DNA from: Halonotius aquaticus
Lineage (GTDB): Archaea > Halobacteriota > Halobacteria > Halobacteriales > Haloferacaceae
Direction of reading: 5' to 3'
Assembly: GCF_003605575.1 (NCBI RefSeq)
Contig: NZ_QKNY01000018.1
Coordinates: forward strand, 556,637-620,636
DNA length: 64,000 nucleotides
In this document: piece by piece, positions 18,131 to 26,979 of the stretch
How positions within the stretch are numbered: the stretch's first letter is position 1
Layout: each line of letters starts with the position of its first letter
Program-made: the position numbers and the translations under genes
The notes under the pieces: generated by a model
What the model saw: the letters and a program-made list of their open reading frames with translations, nothing else
Databases searched by the model: none
Told to the model about the DNA's origin: nothing

Positions 18131-18805
18131 ATGGACGAATCCGACGCCACGAGCCAAGCGGTGTTGTTCGATATGGACGGCGTGATCGTCGACTCCGAGC
18201 GATACTGGCACGACGCCCAACCGGAACACATCTTTCCGGCGACGCTCGCGGGCGCATACCCCGATCTCGACGAGACGACCGGGATGAACTACAAAGAAAT
18301 CTACGACTATCTCGATGCGAATTACGAGACCAAGGTCAGCAAGAAGGAGTTCATCGACATCTTCGATGAGACGGCCCGCGAGATATATCGGGAGCGGGTC
18401 TCGCTGCTGGATGGCTTTCACGACCTCCACGATGAACTCGTTGCCAACGAGGTTATCGTCAGCATCGTCACCTCCGCGCCGCCGGCGTGGCACGAGATCG
18501 TCACCGAGCGGTTCGACATCGCGGTCGACGCGACGATCAGCGCGGAGGATATCGACGGCGAAGGAAAGCCCGCACCCGATGTCTACGAGCACGCGGCCGA
18601 CGTACTCGGTATCGACTCGGGGGACTGCCTCGTCGTTGAGGACTCGAAAAACGGCGTCGAGGCTGGCAAGCGAGCCGGGATGGTCGTCATCGCCTACCGG
18701 AGCGGGCCGAACGATGACACCGACCTCTCGGCGGCTGATGTCGTTGTCAACGGCTCCGAGGAGCTCCGTACCGAGATCCGACGACGGACGGGAGTCGCGG
18801 GATAG
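18131..18805 (+). CDS. HAD-superfamily hydrolase (beta-phosphoglucomutase/phosphatase type)
   Basis: A 224-residue subfamily-IA HAD enzyme. Motif I is D14-M-D16 in VLFDMDGVIVDSE, motif II is VTSAPPAWHEI, the Lys is in GKPAPDVYEHAA, and motif IV is VVEDSKNGVEAGKRAG. The helical cap follows motif I. Such enzymes dephosphorylate small phosphorylated metabolites or interconvert phosphosugars; the substrate cannot be told from sequence. It is a single gene, divergent from 17295 and convergent with the helicase gene 20 bases downstream. Confidence 0.9.
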   Translation: MDESDATSQAVLFDMDGVIVDSERYWHDAQPEHIFPATLAGAYPDLDETTGMNYKEIYDYLDANYETKVSKKEFIDIFDETAREIYRERVSLLDGFHDLHDELVANEVIVSIVTSAPPAWHEIVTERFDIAVDATISAEDIDGEGKPAPDVYEHAADVLGIDSGDCLVVEDSKNGVEAGKRAGMVVIAYRSGPNDDTDLSAADVVVNGSEELRTEIRRRTGVAG

Positions 18806-18824
18806 ACCAGACGCGGCCGAGTGA

Positions 18825-21161
18825 CTACTCCACCGTCACCGACCGACTCGCCCGCACCGGCGGCAACGGCAACTCGGGGAACGTCACCTCGACGGTAAAC
18901 TCCAGATCCTCGTCGGCCCCGAACACGCCGACCGGAACCGCCGTCTCGTCGCTCAGATAACACCGCTTTTCATTCATTTCGACGCCGTTGACCGTCACGC
19001 GAACCCCGACGGCCGCGCTCCCGGCGGTCGTTCGCACCGTAATTTCGCACATTTCGTTGTCGCCGCGGGCGATGGTAGTCGGAAACTCACCCCACTCAAC
19101 GGCGATCCGTGGCAACTCGGCGGCCGCGTCGGCGACGCGCTCAGCGACGCCAGCCGTGAGACCAGCCCGCGTGAGTTCGTCGACGCCCGCGGCGACGAGA
19201 TCGCCGGGCGTCGTCAGCCCGCCAGTAGCGAGGGTTTCGGCCCGGGCCGCGCCGACGCCGTCGATGGCGGTGAGACCGACCGCCTCCCGTGAGACGCCGT
19301 GTTCGACGCGGGCTTCGATCCGGCGGACGAGATTAGCGGCTCGCGGGCCGGCAAACCGGTCGGCGAAGGCATGCAGTGCTGCGAGCAGGCGCAGGGCGTT
19401 CTGTTTGATAACCCACGCGTCGCTGCGGAGCCCCGAAGGAACTCGGTCGTCCATGCTTGCCTGCAGAATGGCGAGGACTTTCCGGTGGCCGTTTTCGAGG
19501 TCTGTATCGGTGTCGCCGAGTACCTCGTCGATGGCGTCGGTTTCGGCCTGTCGGGCGGAGACGCTGTCGAACTCCTCGGCGCGGGCGACGGCGTCGAGGA
19601 CGGCATCGACCGAGAGGCGGTCGCGCTCGACGAGGTCGGCAAAGCGGACGGCCGTCGGCAAGCGGAGATAGAAATTCGACGCGAGGCGGCCGAGTTGCGT
19701 GCCCTCGACGCCGAGATCGCTGTCGGTGTCGACAAAGCCACGGTCGACGAGCGTTTCCAGCGTCGAGCGGACGCGCTCGCGGAGCCCCTCGGGATCGTAG
19801 GCCTCTGGGTTGGCGTTGGCGCGCTGGTAGTAGAAGGTGGTTTCGAGCCAGTCCATCACGTCGTCGAGATCACGGATGGTGCCAAGGGCGATCTCGGCGT
19901 TGAGATGGGCGTCGAGATCGTCGGCGAGTCGGGATTCGATCTCTTTGCCCTCCCGGAGCAACCGCCGATATTTGTCGGCATCGTCGCGGTCGCAGATCAC
20001 CCAGCCGTAGCCCACGTCGTCGTAGTCGGGCCGGCCGGCGCGACCGAGCATCTGGAGGATATCGAGCGGGCTGATATCGACCTCGCCCTCAAGCGGGTCG
20101 TGGTACTTGGTATCACGGATCACGACACAGCGGGCCGGGAGGTTGACGCCCCACGCCAGCGTCGAGGTCGAAAACAGGAGTTGGATCTTGCCATCTTTGA
20201 ACCACTCTTCGATCTTGTTGCGGTCGTCCTTGGCGAGCCCGGCGTGGTGGAAGGCGACGCCGTCGGGAGCCCCCTTCCGGAGGCTGTCGTTGTTGAGTTC
20301 TGTCGCGTCGTTGTGGAAGTCGTAGTCGCCGCGAGCGCCCATCGGAATATCGCGGTCGGCGACCTCATCGCGGGCTTTGGCGGCCGCTCGCACCGCGTCC
20401 TGCCGGGAGGAAACGAAGACGATGGCCTGGCCGTCTTCGCGGAGATGCGGCTCGACCTTATCGAGGGCAGCGTAGAGCCGGCGGTATTTGTCGGCGAAGG
20501 CGTTGTCACCGTGGCTGTAGGTCTGCACATCGGTGTGGAGTTCGACCGGGCGATACTCCTCGCCGAACTCGAAGGTCGCCTCGGGTGGGGCGTCGAGCCA
20601 GCCGGCCACGTCCTCGATGTTCGGCATCGTCGCCGACAGCGCGACGATCCGGGGGTCACAGAGCCGCCGAAGTCGAGAAATCGTCACTTCGAGGACGCCG
20701 CCGCGGCCCTCCGAATCCAGCAGGTGGACTTCGTCGATGACAACGCAGTCAACGTCGGTGATAAAGGAGTAGCGCGGCGAGTCGTGTTTTCGCGTTGCCG
20801 AATCCGTTTTTTCCGGCGTCATCACGAGGATGTCTGCGCGTTCGGCGCGGCGGGGGTTGAGATCCCGCTCGCCGGTGACGACGTAGACGGAGTAACCGAG
20901 TTCCTCAAACCGATCCCACTCGGCCTCTTTTTCGTTGGTCAGCGCGCGCATCGGAGCCATGAACAGCGCGGTTCCGCCATCGCGCAGGCAGCGACAGATC
21001 GCCAACTCCGCGAGGGCGGTTTTGCCGGCGGCGGTCGGCGCGCTGGCGACGACGTTGTCATCAGTTTCGAGAATGACCGGCAGGGCCTCCCGTTGCATCC
21101 GGTTGAACTCCTCGAAGCCGAAGGCGTCGGCGAACTCCGGGATCGCCTCGGCGACCTTCAC
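18825..21161 (-). CDS. Ski2/Hel308-like superfamily 2 helicase with Sec63-type C-terminus
   Basis: A 778-residue ATP-dependent helicase. It has Walker A APTAAGKT at 41-48, DEVH at 143-146, ALSATMPN (motif III), and a motif VI region QMLGRAGRPDYDDVG. A winged helix and the helical ratchet domain follow, ending in a helix-hairpin-helix (LTAIDGVGAARAETLA). The last 100 residues look like an Ig/FN3-type beta domain (EMCEITVRTTAGSAAVGVRVTVNG), so the whole C-terminal half has the WH-HLH-Ig order of Sec63/Brr2 units. Archaeal Hel308 acts at stalled forks, but this extra domain suggests a paralogue. DNA or RNA is the likely substrate; which one is not settled. Confidence 0.88.
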   Translation of the reverse strand: MKVAEAIPEFADAFGFEEFNRMQREALPVILETDDNVVASAPTAAGKTALAELAICRCLRDGGTALFMAPMRALTNEKEAEWDRFEELGYSVYVVTGERDLNPRRAERADILVMTPEKTDSATRKHDSPRYSFITDVDCVVIDEVHLLDSEGRGGVLEVTISRLRRLCDPRIVALSATMPNIEDVAGWLDAPPEATFEFGEEYRPVELHTDVQTYSHGDNAFADKYRRLYAALDKVEPHLREDGQAIVFVSSRQDAVRAAAKARDEVADRDIPMGARGDYDFHNDATELNNDSLRKGAPDGVAFHHAGLAKDDRNKIEEWFKDGKIQLLFSTSTLAWGVNLPARCVVIRDTKYHDPLEGEVDISPLDILQMLGRAGRPDYDDVGYGWVICDRDDADKYRRLLREGKEIESRLADDLDAHLNAEIALGTIRDLDDVMDWLETTFYYQRANANPEAYDPEGLRERVRSTLETLVDRGFVDTDSDLGVEGTQLGRLASNFYLRLPTAVRFADLVERDRLSVDAVLDAVARAEEFDSVSARQAETDAIDEVLGDTDTDLENGHRKVLAILQASMDDRVPSGLRSDAWVIKQNALRLLAALHAFADRFAGPRAANLVRRIEARVEHGVSREAVGLTAIDGVGAARAETLATGGLTTPGDLVAAGVDELTRAGLTAGVAERVADAAAELPRIAVEWGEFPTTIARGDNEMCEITVRTTAGSAAVGVRVTVNGVEMNEKRCYLSDETAVPVGVFGADEDLEFTVEVTFPELPLPPVRASRSVTVE

Positions 21162-21286
21162 GGCGACTCACCGGCGGGGTGCCTCATTGCATGGTGTCGG
21201 GGGTTGGGCGATGAAAGGCGTTTCCTTCGGCCCTGCTTCGACTGGAGATTTGGCGGCGGGCCGCAGCACAGCGTAGCGAGACAGCG

Positions 21287-21880
21287 CTAGCCGAGATGGC
21301 GGTCGATGACGGCTTTGGCCTCTTGGCCGGCCTGTTTCCAGCCGTAGCCCGATTCGTAGACGTGGCGTTTGCTCTCAACGAGTTCCTCCGGGGATGATTC
21401 CTCGAAGCCGCCGCGATCCCACGCGCCGGACTCCCGGAGCCACGTGACGACGTTGTCCTTCGTTTCGGGCCACGAGAGGTCGACCATCTCGTACCACGCG
21501 ATCATCGCAAACACCGCGTTGTCGTGACAGCCCGGCACCGAGCCGTGTTCGTAGATCGTTGCCATCGGCTCGATGGAGGGTTCCGACACTTGTTCGGCGT
21601 ACTCGGCGGCCGTCAGCAGTCGGAGGGTGCCATCGTCGGCCTGCTCGATCCGGTTGAGCGATTTGAGCGTCGCCAACGCGGCGGTATGGCGGTCGCTCCA
21701 CTCGCTGTCGACCGACGATCGAAGCTCCGCCTCGGTGAGCTCCTCGGCGGTCAGAACGGCAAGACAATCGATGTAAGCCTTCTCGATGGTTGGCCACGGG
21801 GTACCCTCAAACCGGCAGTCGGGATCATGGAGGCTGTTGGTCGTCCGACAGCCGGGACAGGGGTAGCTGAAACGCGGCAC
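21287..21880 (-). CDS. Haloarchaeal hypothetical protein with N-terminal zinc-binding motif
   Basis: A 197-residue protein starting MPRFSYPCPGCRTTNSLHDPDCRFEG, where Cys 8, Cys 11, a His and Cys 22 could bind zinc. The rest is helical with aromatic-rich blocks (MIAWYEMVDLSWPETKDNVVTWLRESGAWDRGG). This gives the look of a small globular domain, possibly winged-helix-like at residues 35-85. I do not recognise a characterised family. It lies between the helicase and priL, divergent from priL, so a link to DNA metabolism is conceivable but unsupported. Confidence 0.7.
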   Translation of the reverse strand: MPRFSYPCPGCRTTNSLHDPDCRFEGTPWPTIEKAYIDCLAVLTAEELTEAELRSSVDSEWSDRHTAALATLKSLNRIEQADDGTLRLLTAAEYAEQVSEPSIEPMATIYEHGSVPGCHDNAVFAMIAWYEMVDLSWPETKDNVVTWLRESGAWDRGGFEESSPEELVESKRHVYESGYGWKQAGQEAKAVIDRHLG

Positions 21881-21995
21881 GACCGATAGTTCGGCGCGCG
21901 GTGATTATACTTTACGTCACTGATGACGGTGCCGCGGACAAGGCGACGCCGCTGACCGTCGGGCTTATTCACCCCGCTTGTGAAGACGGCGTACG

Positions 21996-23111
21996 ATGGC
22001 GATCACCCCCCGAGACGCCCGGTATCCGTTTCTCGCTGCGGCCCGAGAGACTGTCACCGAGACGGGTGTCGATCTGGGAACGCTTGTCGCCAACGACGAG
22101 CCGGCCGTCGACCGCGGCCGCGAGCGGGTTGAACGCGCGCTGTTGGCCGGCCGTGTCGACGCCGAAACGCCCGATGAGTGGCGGCTTGAAGACGAGCTGT
22201 TGTCGTATCCGATCGCCCGCATTCTCGTATCGTTGCTCGACTCACCGGCAGCCGTCGAGAAGTACGCCGCCGCGGAGGCCAAAACCGCGATCGAGCGGCT
22301 CAAAGATGATCTTGACACCGCCGGCAGCGAGCTCCGGAGTACGCCAGACGCCAGCCTCGATCGCGCAACGCTGATCGCCGAACTCGGACTCGATGGGGCG
22401 ATCACGCCCGAGGCCGACACGCCACAGCCGGCGGCCGCCCCGGAGTGGTTTTGGATCGAGGTGGGAACGTATCTCGATCTGGCGACCGGGCTCGGCGACG
22501 ACTGGCGGTTGGTCAACCGCGAACTCAGCGACGGGCAGGTGCGGGTCGACCGCGAGGAGCTGTTTCGGCTGCTGCGGGCGGCGATCCGCCGGCGGGTCGC
22601 CGAGGGGCTGCCCTTCGAGGGCCTCGACAAGGACGAGGGGATCGCCGCCGAGTTGGAGGCCGAACTCACCGAGCTACGGCGGCTGCTGTCAGAGCGCACC
22701 ACGGTCGGCGAGATCGATTTTGTCGCCCGCGAGCTGTTCCCGCCGTGTATCGAGAACCTGTTGCAGAAGGCCGAAGACGGGATCGAACTCGAAGCTATCG
22801 AGCAGTTCACGCTGATGGCGTTTCTCACCGGGATCGGGATGGATGCCGACGAGATCGTCGCCTTCTGTGGGGAATCCTCGCTTGATCCCGAGGGGATCCG
22901 CTACCAGATCGAGTATCTGCAGGCCGACCGTGGAACGCAGTACCCGCCGCCGTCGTGTGAAACGCTGAGCACCTACGGGATCTGCCACAACGAGGACGAC
23001 CACTGGAAGGTCGCCGGCCATCCGCTGGCGTACTACCAACACCAACTGGAGGCGACCGACGACGACCTCGTCGACTGGCGGGAGCAAGCAGCAGTGGACG
23101 ACAGCGAGTGA
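21996..23111 (+). CDS. priL: DNA primase large subunit PriL
   Basis: A 371-residue archaeal primase large subunit, partner of PriS in making replication primers. The helical N-terminal half is followed by the Fe-S C-terminal domain. C251 (ELFPPCIENLL), C321 (PPPSCETLSTYGIC) and C330 are clear. The fourth cluster cysteine expected before the HPLAYY motif is replaced in HNEDDHWKVAGHPLAYY, so C291 or a histidine would have to complete the cluster. The start is the ATG at 21996 (MAITPRDARYPFL), a typical haloarchaeal beginning. The acidic tail is short. Confidence 0.94.
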   Translation: MAITPRDARYPFLAAARETVTETGVDLGTLVANDEPAVDRGRERVERALLAGRVDAETPDEWRLEDELLSYPIARILVSLLDSPAAVEKYAAAEAKTAIERLKDDLDTAGSELRSTPDASLDRATLIAELGLDGAITPEADTPQPAAAPEWFWIEVGTYLDLATGLGDDWRLVNRELSDGQVRVDREELFRLLRAAIRRRVAEGLPFEGLDKDEGIAAELEAELTELRRLLSERTTVGEIDFVARELFPPCIENLLQKAEDGIELEAIEQFTLMAFLTGIGMDADEIVAFCGESSLDPEGIRYQIEYLQADRGTQYPPPSCETLSTYGICHNEDDHWKVAGHPLAYYQHQLEATDDDLVDWREQAAVDDSE

Positions 23112-23124
23112 GAAATCAAACGGA

Positions 23125-23334
23125 TCAGTCGCCGGCGCGGGCAAGGCCGAAGCCGACGGCAGCCATCAACAGAATAAACCCGGCGAGTGCGCCGACGAGT
23201 GCGAAGCCACCGGTCGGATCGAAGCCGTCGGTGCCGTTGAACACGACGCCGATAGCGACAAGACTCACGAGGAACAGCCCGACGGCAAACAGCGACGCAA
23301 CGATCTGCCGGCGGAGTTCCGCGTCGATTTCCAT
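23125..23334 (-). CDS. Small two-helix membrane protein
   Basis: A 69-residue protein with two transmembrane segments (about residues 11-31 and 43-65) and a short charged N-terminus MEIDAELRRQIV. The intervening loop FNGTDGFDPTGG faces outward or inward depending on topology. Small proteins of this form occur widely in haloarchaea without known function. It ends 14 bases from the priL stop (convergent) and lies downstream of hjc on the same strand, with an 83-base gap. Confidence 0.6.
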   Translation of the reverse strand: MEIDAELRRQIVASLFAVGLFLVSLVAIGVVFNGTDGFDPTGGFALVGALAGFILLMAAVGFGLARAGD

Positions 23335-23417
23335 ACCTCGGATTCTGGAGGCCGGCGCAAAAGGGCTTCGAAACCGCCGACGGCAGCGGCCGCAGCGATC
23401 GGGTCGGCGTCGGGCGA

Positions 23418-23840
23418 TCAGAGGTCGTCGAGCGTCGTTCGCTCGCTGTGGCCGACGAGTTCGTCGAAATCGGTACCATCGGCGAGAGCGGTCTCCTTTT
23501 TGACGCGGTAGTTGCCGCCGTCGGTCGTATAGAGGTCGCCCGGATGGAAGAAATACCAGTCCTCACGGTCGAAGCGGACGGCGATCCGGGCTTTCGCGCC
23601 GAAGTTCTGGGCGAAGTAGATCAGGGCTTCGACCTCCTCGCCGGAGAGATAGATCGGGTCGCCGCTGGAGGATTTGGCTTCGATGGCGTAAAATCGGCCG
23701 TCGTCGCCGGCCAACACATCTGGAAGGTCGCGGTCGGTCGCACTCCCGCTGGCCGGTGCGCGCATGACCGCGAAGCCGGCCGCATCAAGCTGGTTGACCA
23801 ACTCGCGTTCGCGGCGGTCGCCCTTGCGGTTGGCACTCAT
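23418..23840 (-). CDS. hjc: Holliday junction resolvase Hjc
   Basis: A 140-residue archaeal resolvase that cuts four-way junctions symmetrically. The nuclease core is visible: Glu 11/13 in [11 protein letters not shown]41 in DLPDVLA, and E54-x-K56 in [10 protein letters not shown], followed by a helix with the conserved aromatic [22 protein letters not shown]. Length fits the family. It lies near priL and the helicase gene, making a loose cluster of DNA-processing genes. A 110-base gap separates it from the small membrane protein upstream. Confidence 0.95.
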   Translation of the reverse strand: MSANRKGDRRERELVNQLDAAGFAVMRAPASGSATDRDLPDVLAGDDGRFYAIEAKSSSGDPIYLSGEEVEALIYFAQNFGAKARIAVRFDREDWYFFHPGDLYTTDGGNYRVKKETALADGTDFDELVGHSERTTLDDL

Positions 23841-23949
23841 CGGTGGCTGGGGGCAGTCGGTGCAAGCAGTCGGTGCGGTCGGCGGAGTCGTCGCGTGCGG
23901 TGCATACGGGGAGATGGGCGGGTGCGCTCAAAAGGATACGGCCGCCGGC

Positions 23950-24177
23950 TCACGGCTCGTCAGAGTCCTTGCTCGACTCTGTGCTGCTCCCGATGGCGTT
24001 TTCGCTTAGTTTCTCGGCGACGTCGCCGGCGGCGAGACTCGTCGATCCAACGTAGATCAGCGGGAGGGAGATGAGCATCACGAAATCGCCAAGCAGTCGC
24101 TCCTGGATCATCCCCATATACGCGCCGACGATCACGCAGATGGCGGCCAGCCCGAGGTATGCCCAACCGACGTTCAT
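23950..24177 (-). CDS. Small membrane protein, hypothetical
   Basis: A 75-residue protein with two predicted transmembrane helices (about residues 4-21 and 30-50) and a polar Ser/Asp/Glu-rich tail (STESSKDSDEP). No family is recognised. Downstream on the same strand is hjc; upstream is ahcY, 75 bases away. Codon composition agrees with neighbouring genes, which supports coding. Confidence 0.55.
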   Translation of the reverse strand: MNVGWAYLGLAAICVIVGAYMGMIQERLLGDFVMLISLPLIYVGSTSLAAGDVAEKLSENAIGSSTESSKDSDEP

Positions 24178-24251
24178 ACCCGTAGTGCTTCAAGCGAGGG
24201 CAAAAGTGCGACGGTTCCAGCGGCGAGCCGCGGGCGATGGCGTCCCGCCGA

Positions 24252-25541
24252 CTACGTTCCGTGATCCCAGCTATCGAGGTATTCTCTCTGTTCGTCGCTC
24301 AGCGAGTCGTGGGCGACGCCCTCGGCGTCGAGTTTGATCTCGGCGATTTCCCGATCGAGGTCGTCCGGCACGTCGTGGACACCCGCATCGTAGGCGTCGC
24401 CGTTGGCGGCGAGTTCGCGGACACAGACCGCCTGCACGCCGAAGCTCTGATCCATCACCTCGACCGGATGGCCGAGCGCGATGGGCGCGGCGAGGTTGAC
24501 CAGTCGGCCCTCCGCGAGCACGTTGAGCCGGCGGCCGTCAGGCAGCTCGTAGGCCTCGACACCATCGCGGGCCTCGTAGACGTCGACGGCTTTCTCTTCG
24601 AGTGCAACGAGGTCGATCTCGATATCGAAGTGGCCCGCGTTCGCCAGCAGAACGCCGTCGGGCATCACGTCGAAGTGCTCCTCAACGACGACATCGCGGT
24701 TGCCAGTGGTCGTCAAGATAAGGTCGGCTTCGGCGGCCGCCTCTTTCATCGGTTGCACGTCGTAGCCCTCCATGTGGGCTTCGAGGGCTTTCCGGGGATC
24801 GACCTCGGTGACGGTGACGTTCGCGTTCTGGCCTGAGGCTTTCTTGGCGACGCCCTTGCCGCAGTAGCCGTAGCCGGCGACGACGACGTTCTTGCCGGCA
24901 AACGAGAGGTTCGTCGTCATCGCAATCGTCGCCAGCGAGGACTCGCCGGTACCGTGGACGTTGTCAAACAGCGTCTTCATCGGCGTGTCGTTGACCGCGA
25001 AAACCGGATATTCGAGCGCACCGTCGTCGTCCATGGCGCGGAGTCGGTGGACGCCGGTGGTCGTCTCCTCGCAGCCGCCGACGATGGTGTCAATGAGGTC
25101 GGGGTGATCCTCGTGGATCGCCGCGATCATGTCCATTCCGTCGTCGACGGTGATCGTCGGCTCGTGGTCGATGACGGCGTCGATGGCGTCGTAATACTCG
25201 TCGTCGTCGACACCGCGGACGGCATAGGAGGTGATGTTCTCGTGGGCGTCGAGGGCCGCGCTCACGTCGTCGTGGGTCGACAGCGGATTACAGCCGGTGA
25301 TGGCGACTTCCGCGCCGCCAAGCGCCAGGAGTTCGACCAGATTGGCCGTCTTGGCTTCGACGTGCATCGCCATGCCGACCGTCTTGCCGGCGAGTGGTTG
25401 CTCGGCTTCGAACTCCTCGCGGAGTGATTGGAGGATAGGCATATGCTGGAGTGCCCACTCCATCTTGCGGCGGCCCTCGCTGCGGGCCGATTCGGGGTCA
25501 TCGAGATGCGCGTCGACCGGCGGATACGCGGATTCGCTCAT
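24252..25541 (-). CDS. ahcY: Adenosylhomocysteinase
   Basis: A 429-residue NAD-dependent enzyme that cleaves S-adenosylhomocysteine to adenosine and homocysteine. The NAD-binding loop VVVAGYGYCGKGVAKKA, the substrate segment HVEAKTANLVELLALGGAEVAITGCNP, NDTPMKTLFDNVHGTGES and the C-terminal ADQSFG-like motif MDQSFGVQAV are all present. The Lys-Tyr tail needed in many bacterial and eukaryotic enzymes is absent, as in archaea. I chose the ATG at 25541 (MSESAYPPVDAH), because the longer frame is shadow sequence. A deaminase of SAH/MTA type lies just upstream on the same strand, so this is a small SAM-recycling locus. Confidence 0.96.
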   Translation of the reverse strand: MSESAYPPVDAHLDDPESARSEGRRKMEWALQHMPILQSLREEFEAEQPLAGKTVGMAMHVEAKTANLVELLALGGAEVAITGCNPLSTHDDVSAALDAHENITSYAVRGVDDDEYYDAIDAVIDHEPTITVDDGMDMIAAIHEDHPDLIDTIVGGCEETTTGVHRLRAMDDDGALEYPVFAVNDTPMKTLFDNVHGTGESSLATIAMTTNLSFAGKNVVVAGYGYCGKGVAKKASGQNANVTVTEVDPRKALEAHMEGYDVQPMKEAAAEADLILTTTGNRDVVVEEHFDVMPDGVLLANAGHFDIEIDLVALEEKAVDVYEARDGVEAYELPDGRRLNVLAEGRLVNLAAPIALGHPVEVMDQSFGVQAVCVRELAANGDAYDAGVHDVPDDLDREIAEIKLDAEGVAHDSLSDEQREYLDSWDHGT

Positions 25542-25602
25542 ACGGAACCATCGGGCGAGGCGGTGAAAACGGTACCGAAGACGGCGACACGGGACTAGCG
25601 GG

Positions 25603-26910
25603 TTACTCGGCGCGAGCGACCAGGTCGGCGGCGTGCTCGCTCGCCTGCTCGCGGATCGTCGCTTCGTCCAGCGTCTTGACCTCACGGTCTTCCATCAGGA
25701 TCTCGCCGTCACAGATCGTGTGGCGAACGTCCGAGCCACGTACCGCGTAGGCGAGGTGGCTCACGTAGTCGTGGACTGGTGTGAGGTGCGGCGCGTTGAA
25801 GTCGACGACTGCGATGTCGGCGACGCCGCCGGCTTCGAGTTCGCCGACAGGCAAGCCGATGGCCGACGCGCTGCCCTCCGTCGCCATCCGTACCGCAGAC
25901 TCGGCGGCGACATCGCGGGCGTCGCCGCGGGCCAGTTTGCCGAGCATGGCTGCGTCCCGAATTTCGTCGAACAGATCGAGATCGTTGTTCGAGGCCGCGC
26001 CGTCGGTGCCGAGTCCGACGTTGACGCCGGCGTCGAGCATCTCCTGAATCGGGGCGATCCCGCTTGCGAGTTTCATGTTCGAGGCCGGGCAGTGGATCAC
26101 GCTCGCACCCGTCTCGGCCAGTAGGTCGATTTCGGTCTCGTCGACGTGGACGCAGTGGGCGAGGAAGTCATCCTCGGTCAGCATTCCGAGGTCGTCGGCG
26201 TATTCGAGCGGGCGGACGCCGTGGTCGTCGACGATGGGGCCGACCTCGTTTTCGGTCTCGTTGGCGTGGAAGTGCAGCGGGACGCCGGCCTCGCGGGCCT
26301 GGGGGACGAACTCCTCCAAATACTCGGTTTCGACAGTCGTCAGCGAATGCGGCATCAACGCCGTGGTGATCCGGCCGTCGGCCGCGCCGTCGAACTCGCG
26401 AGCGATGTCGAGGCCCTCCTGTGCGTCGGCACGGGCTCCCTCGTCGTCCTTGCCGACGCTGATAAAGGCGTGACAGAGGTTAGCGCGGAGCCCAGATTCC
26501 TCGGTCGCGGCGGCGATTTCGGGGACTTCGAAGTAGCTGTCGGCGAAGCCGGTGATTCCGTTTGTGATGAATTCGACGAGTCCGAGTTCGGTGCCGACGC
26601 GGATGTCCTCGGGCGTCAACTCGGCTTCGACCGGCCAGATGTCCTCCTGGAGCCAGGAATCTAAGGGCTTGTCGTCGGCGTAGCCGCGGAGCAGCGTCAT
26701 GGCGACGTGGGTGTGGGCGTTGACGAGCCCCGGCATCACCAGCGAGTCGGTTGCGTCGAGCGTCTCGTCGCCGTCGAGGTCGTCGTCAACGTCAAGCACC
26801 ACGCCGGCCGCGCGGTCGATCAGTACATCGGCCTCGCGCACCTCGAAGTCGGGCGTGAGGACGTGCCCGCCCTCGATGACGACGGTGTCGTCGAATGCCG
26901 TCTCGGTCAT
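25603..26910 (-). CDS. Amidohydrolase, SAH/MTA/5'-deoxyadenosine deaminase type
   Basis: A 435-residue metal-dependent amidohydrolase of the MtaD/DadD family, which deaminates nucleoside by-products of SAM chemistry. Metal ligands are visible in NAHTHVAMTLLRG, VPLHFHANETENE, FLAHCVHVDETEI and GLGTDGAASNNDLD. The length is the family's norm. The exact substrate (S-adenosylhomocysteine, methylthioadenosine, 5'-deoxyadenosine or adenosine) is not decidable from the sequence. Location directly upstream of ahcY (61 bases, same strand) supports a role in clearing SAM products. Confidence 0.92.
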   Translation of the reverse strand: MTETAFDDTVVIEGGHVLTPDFEVREADVLIDRAAGVVLDVDDDLDGDETLDATDSLVMPGLVNAHTHVAMTLLRGYADDKPLDSWLQEDIWPVEAELTPEDIRVGTELGLVEFITNGITGFADSYFEVPEIAAATEESGLRANLCHAFISVGKDDEGARADAQEGLDIAREFDGAADGRITTALMPHSLTTVETEYLEEFVPQAREAGVPLHFHANETENEVGPIVDDHGVRPLEYADDLGMLTEDDFLAHCVHVDETEIDLLAETGASVIHCPASNMKLASGIAPIQEMLDAGVNVGLGTDGAASNNDLDLFDEIRDAAMLGKLARGDARDVAAESAVRMATEGSASAIGLPVGELEAGGVADIAVVDFNAPHLTPVHDYVSHLAYAVRGSDVRHTICDGEILMEDREVKTLDEATIREQASEHAADLVARAE

Positions 26911-26979
26911 ACCGGCGATTGCACCGCGGGTCTCTTAATCAGGCCGGGTTGGCAGCGTGAGTCCGGGCAGCCGAAACAG

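Noticed and set aside
19299..21290. 663-codon plus-strand frame opposite the helicase
   Set aside because: Antisense shadow; the helicase motifs on the other strand are complete.
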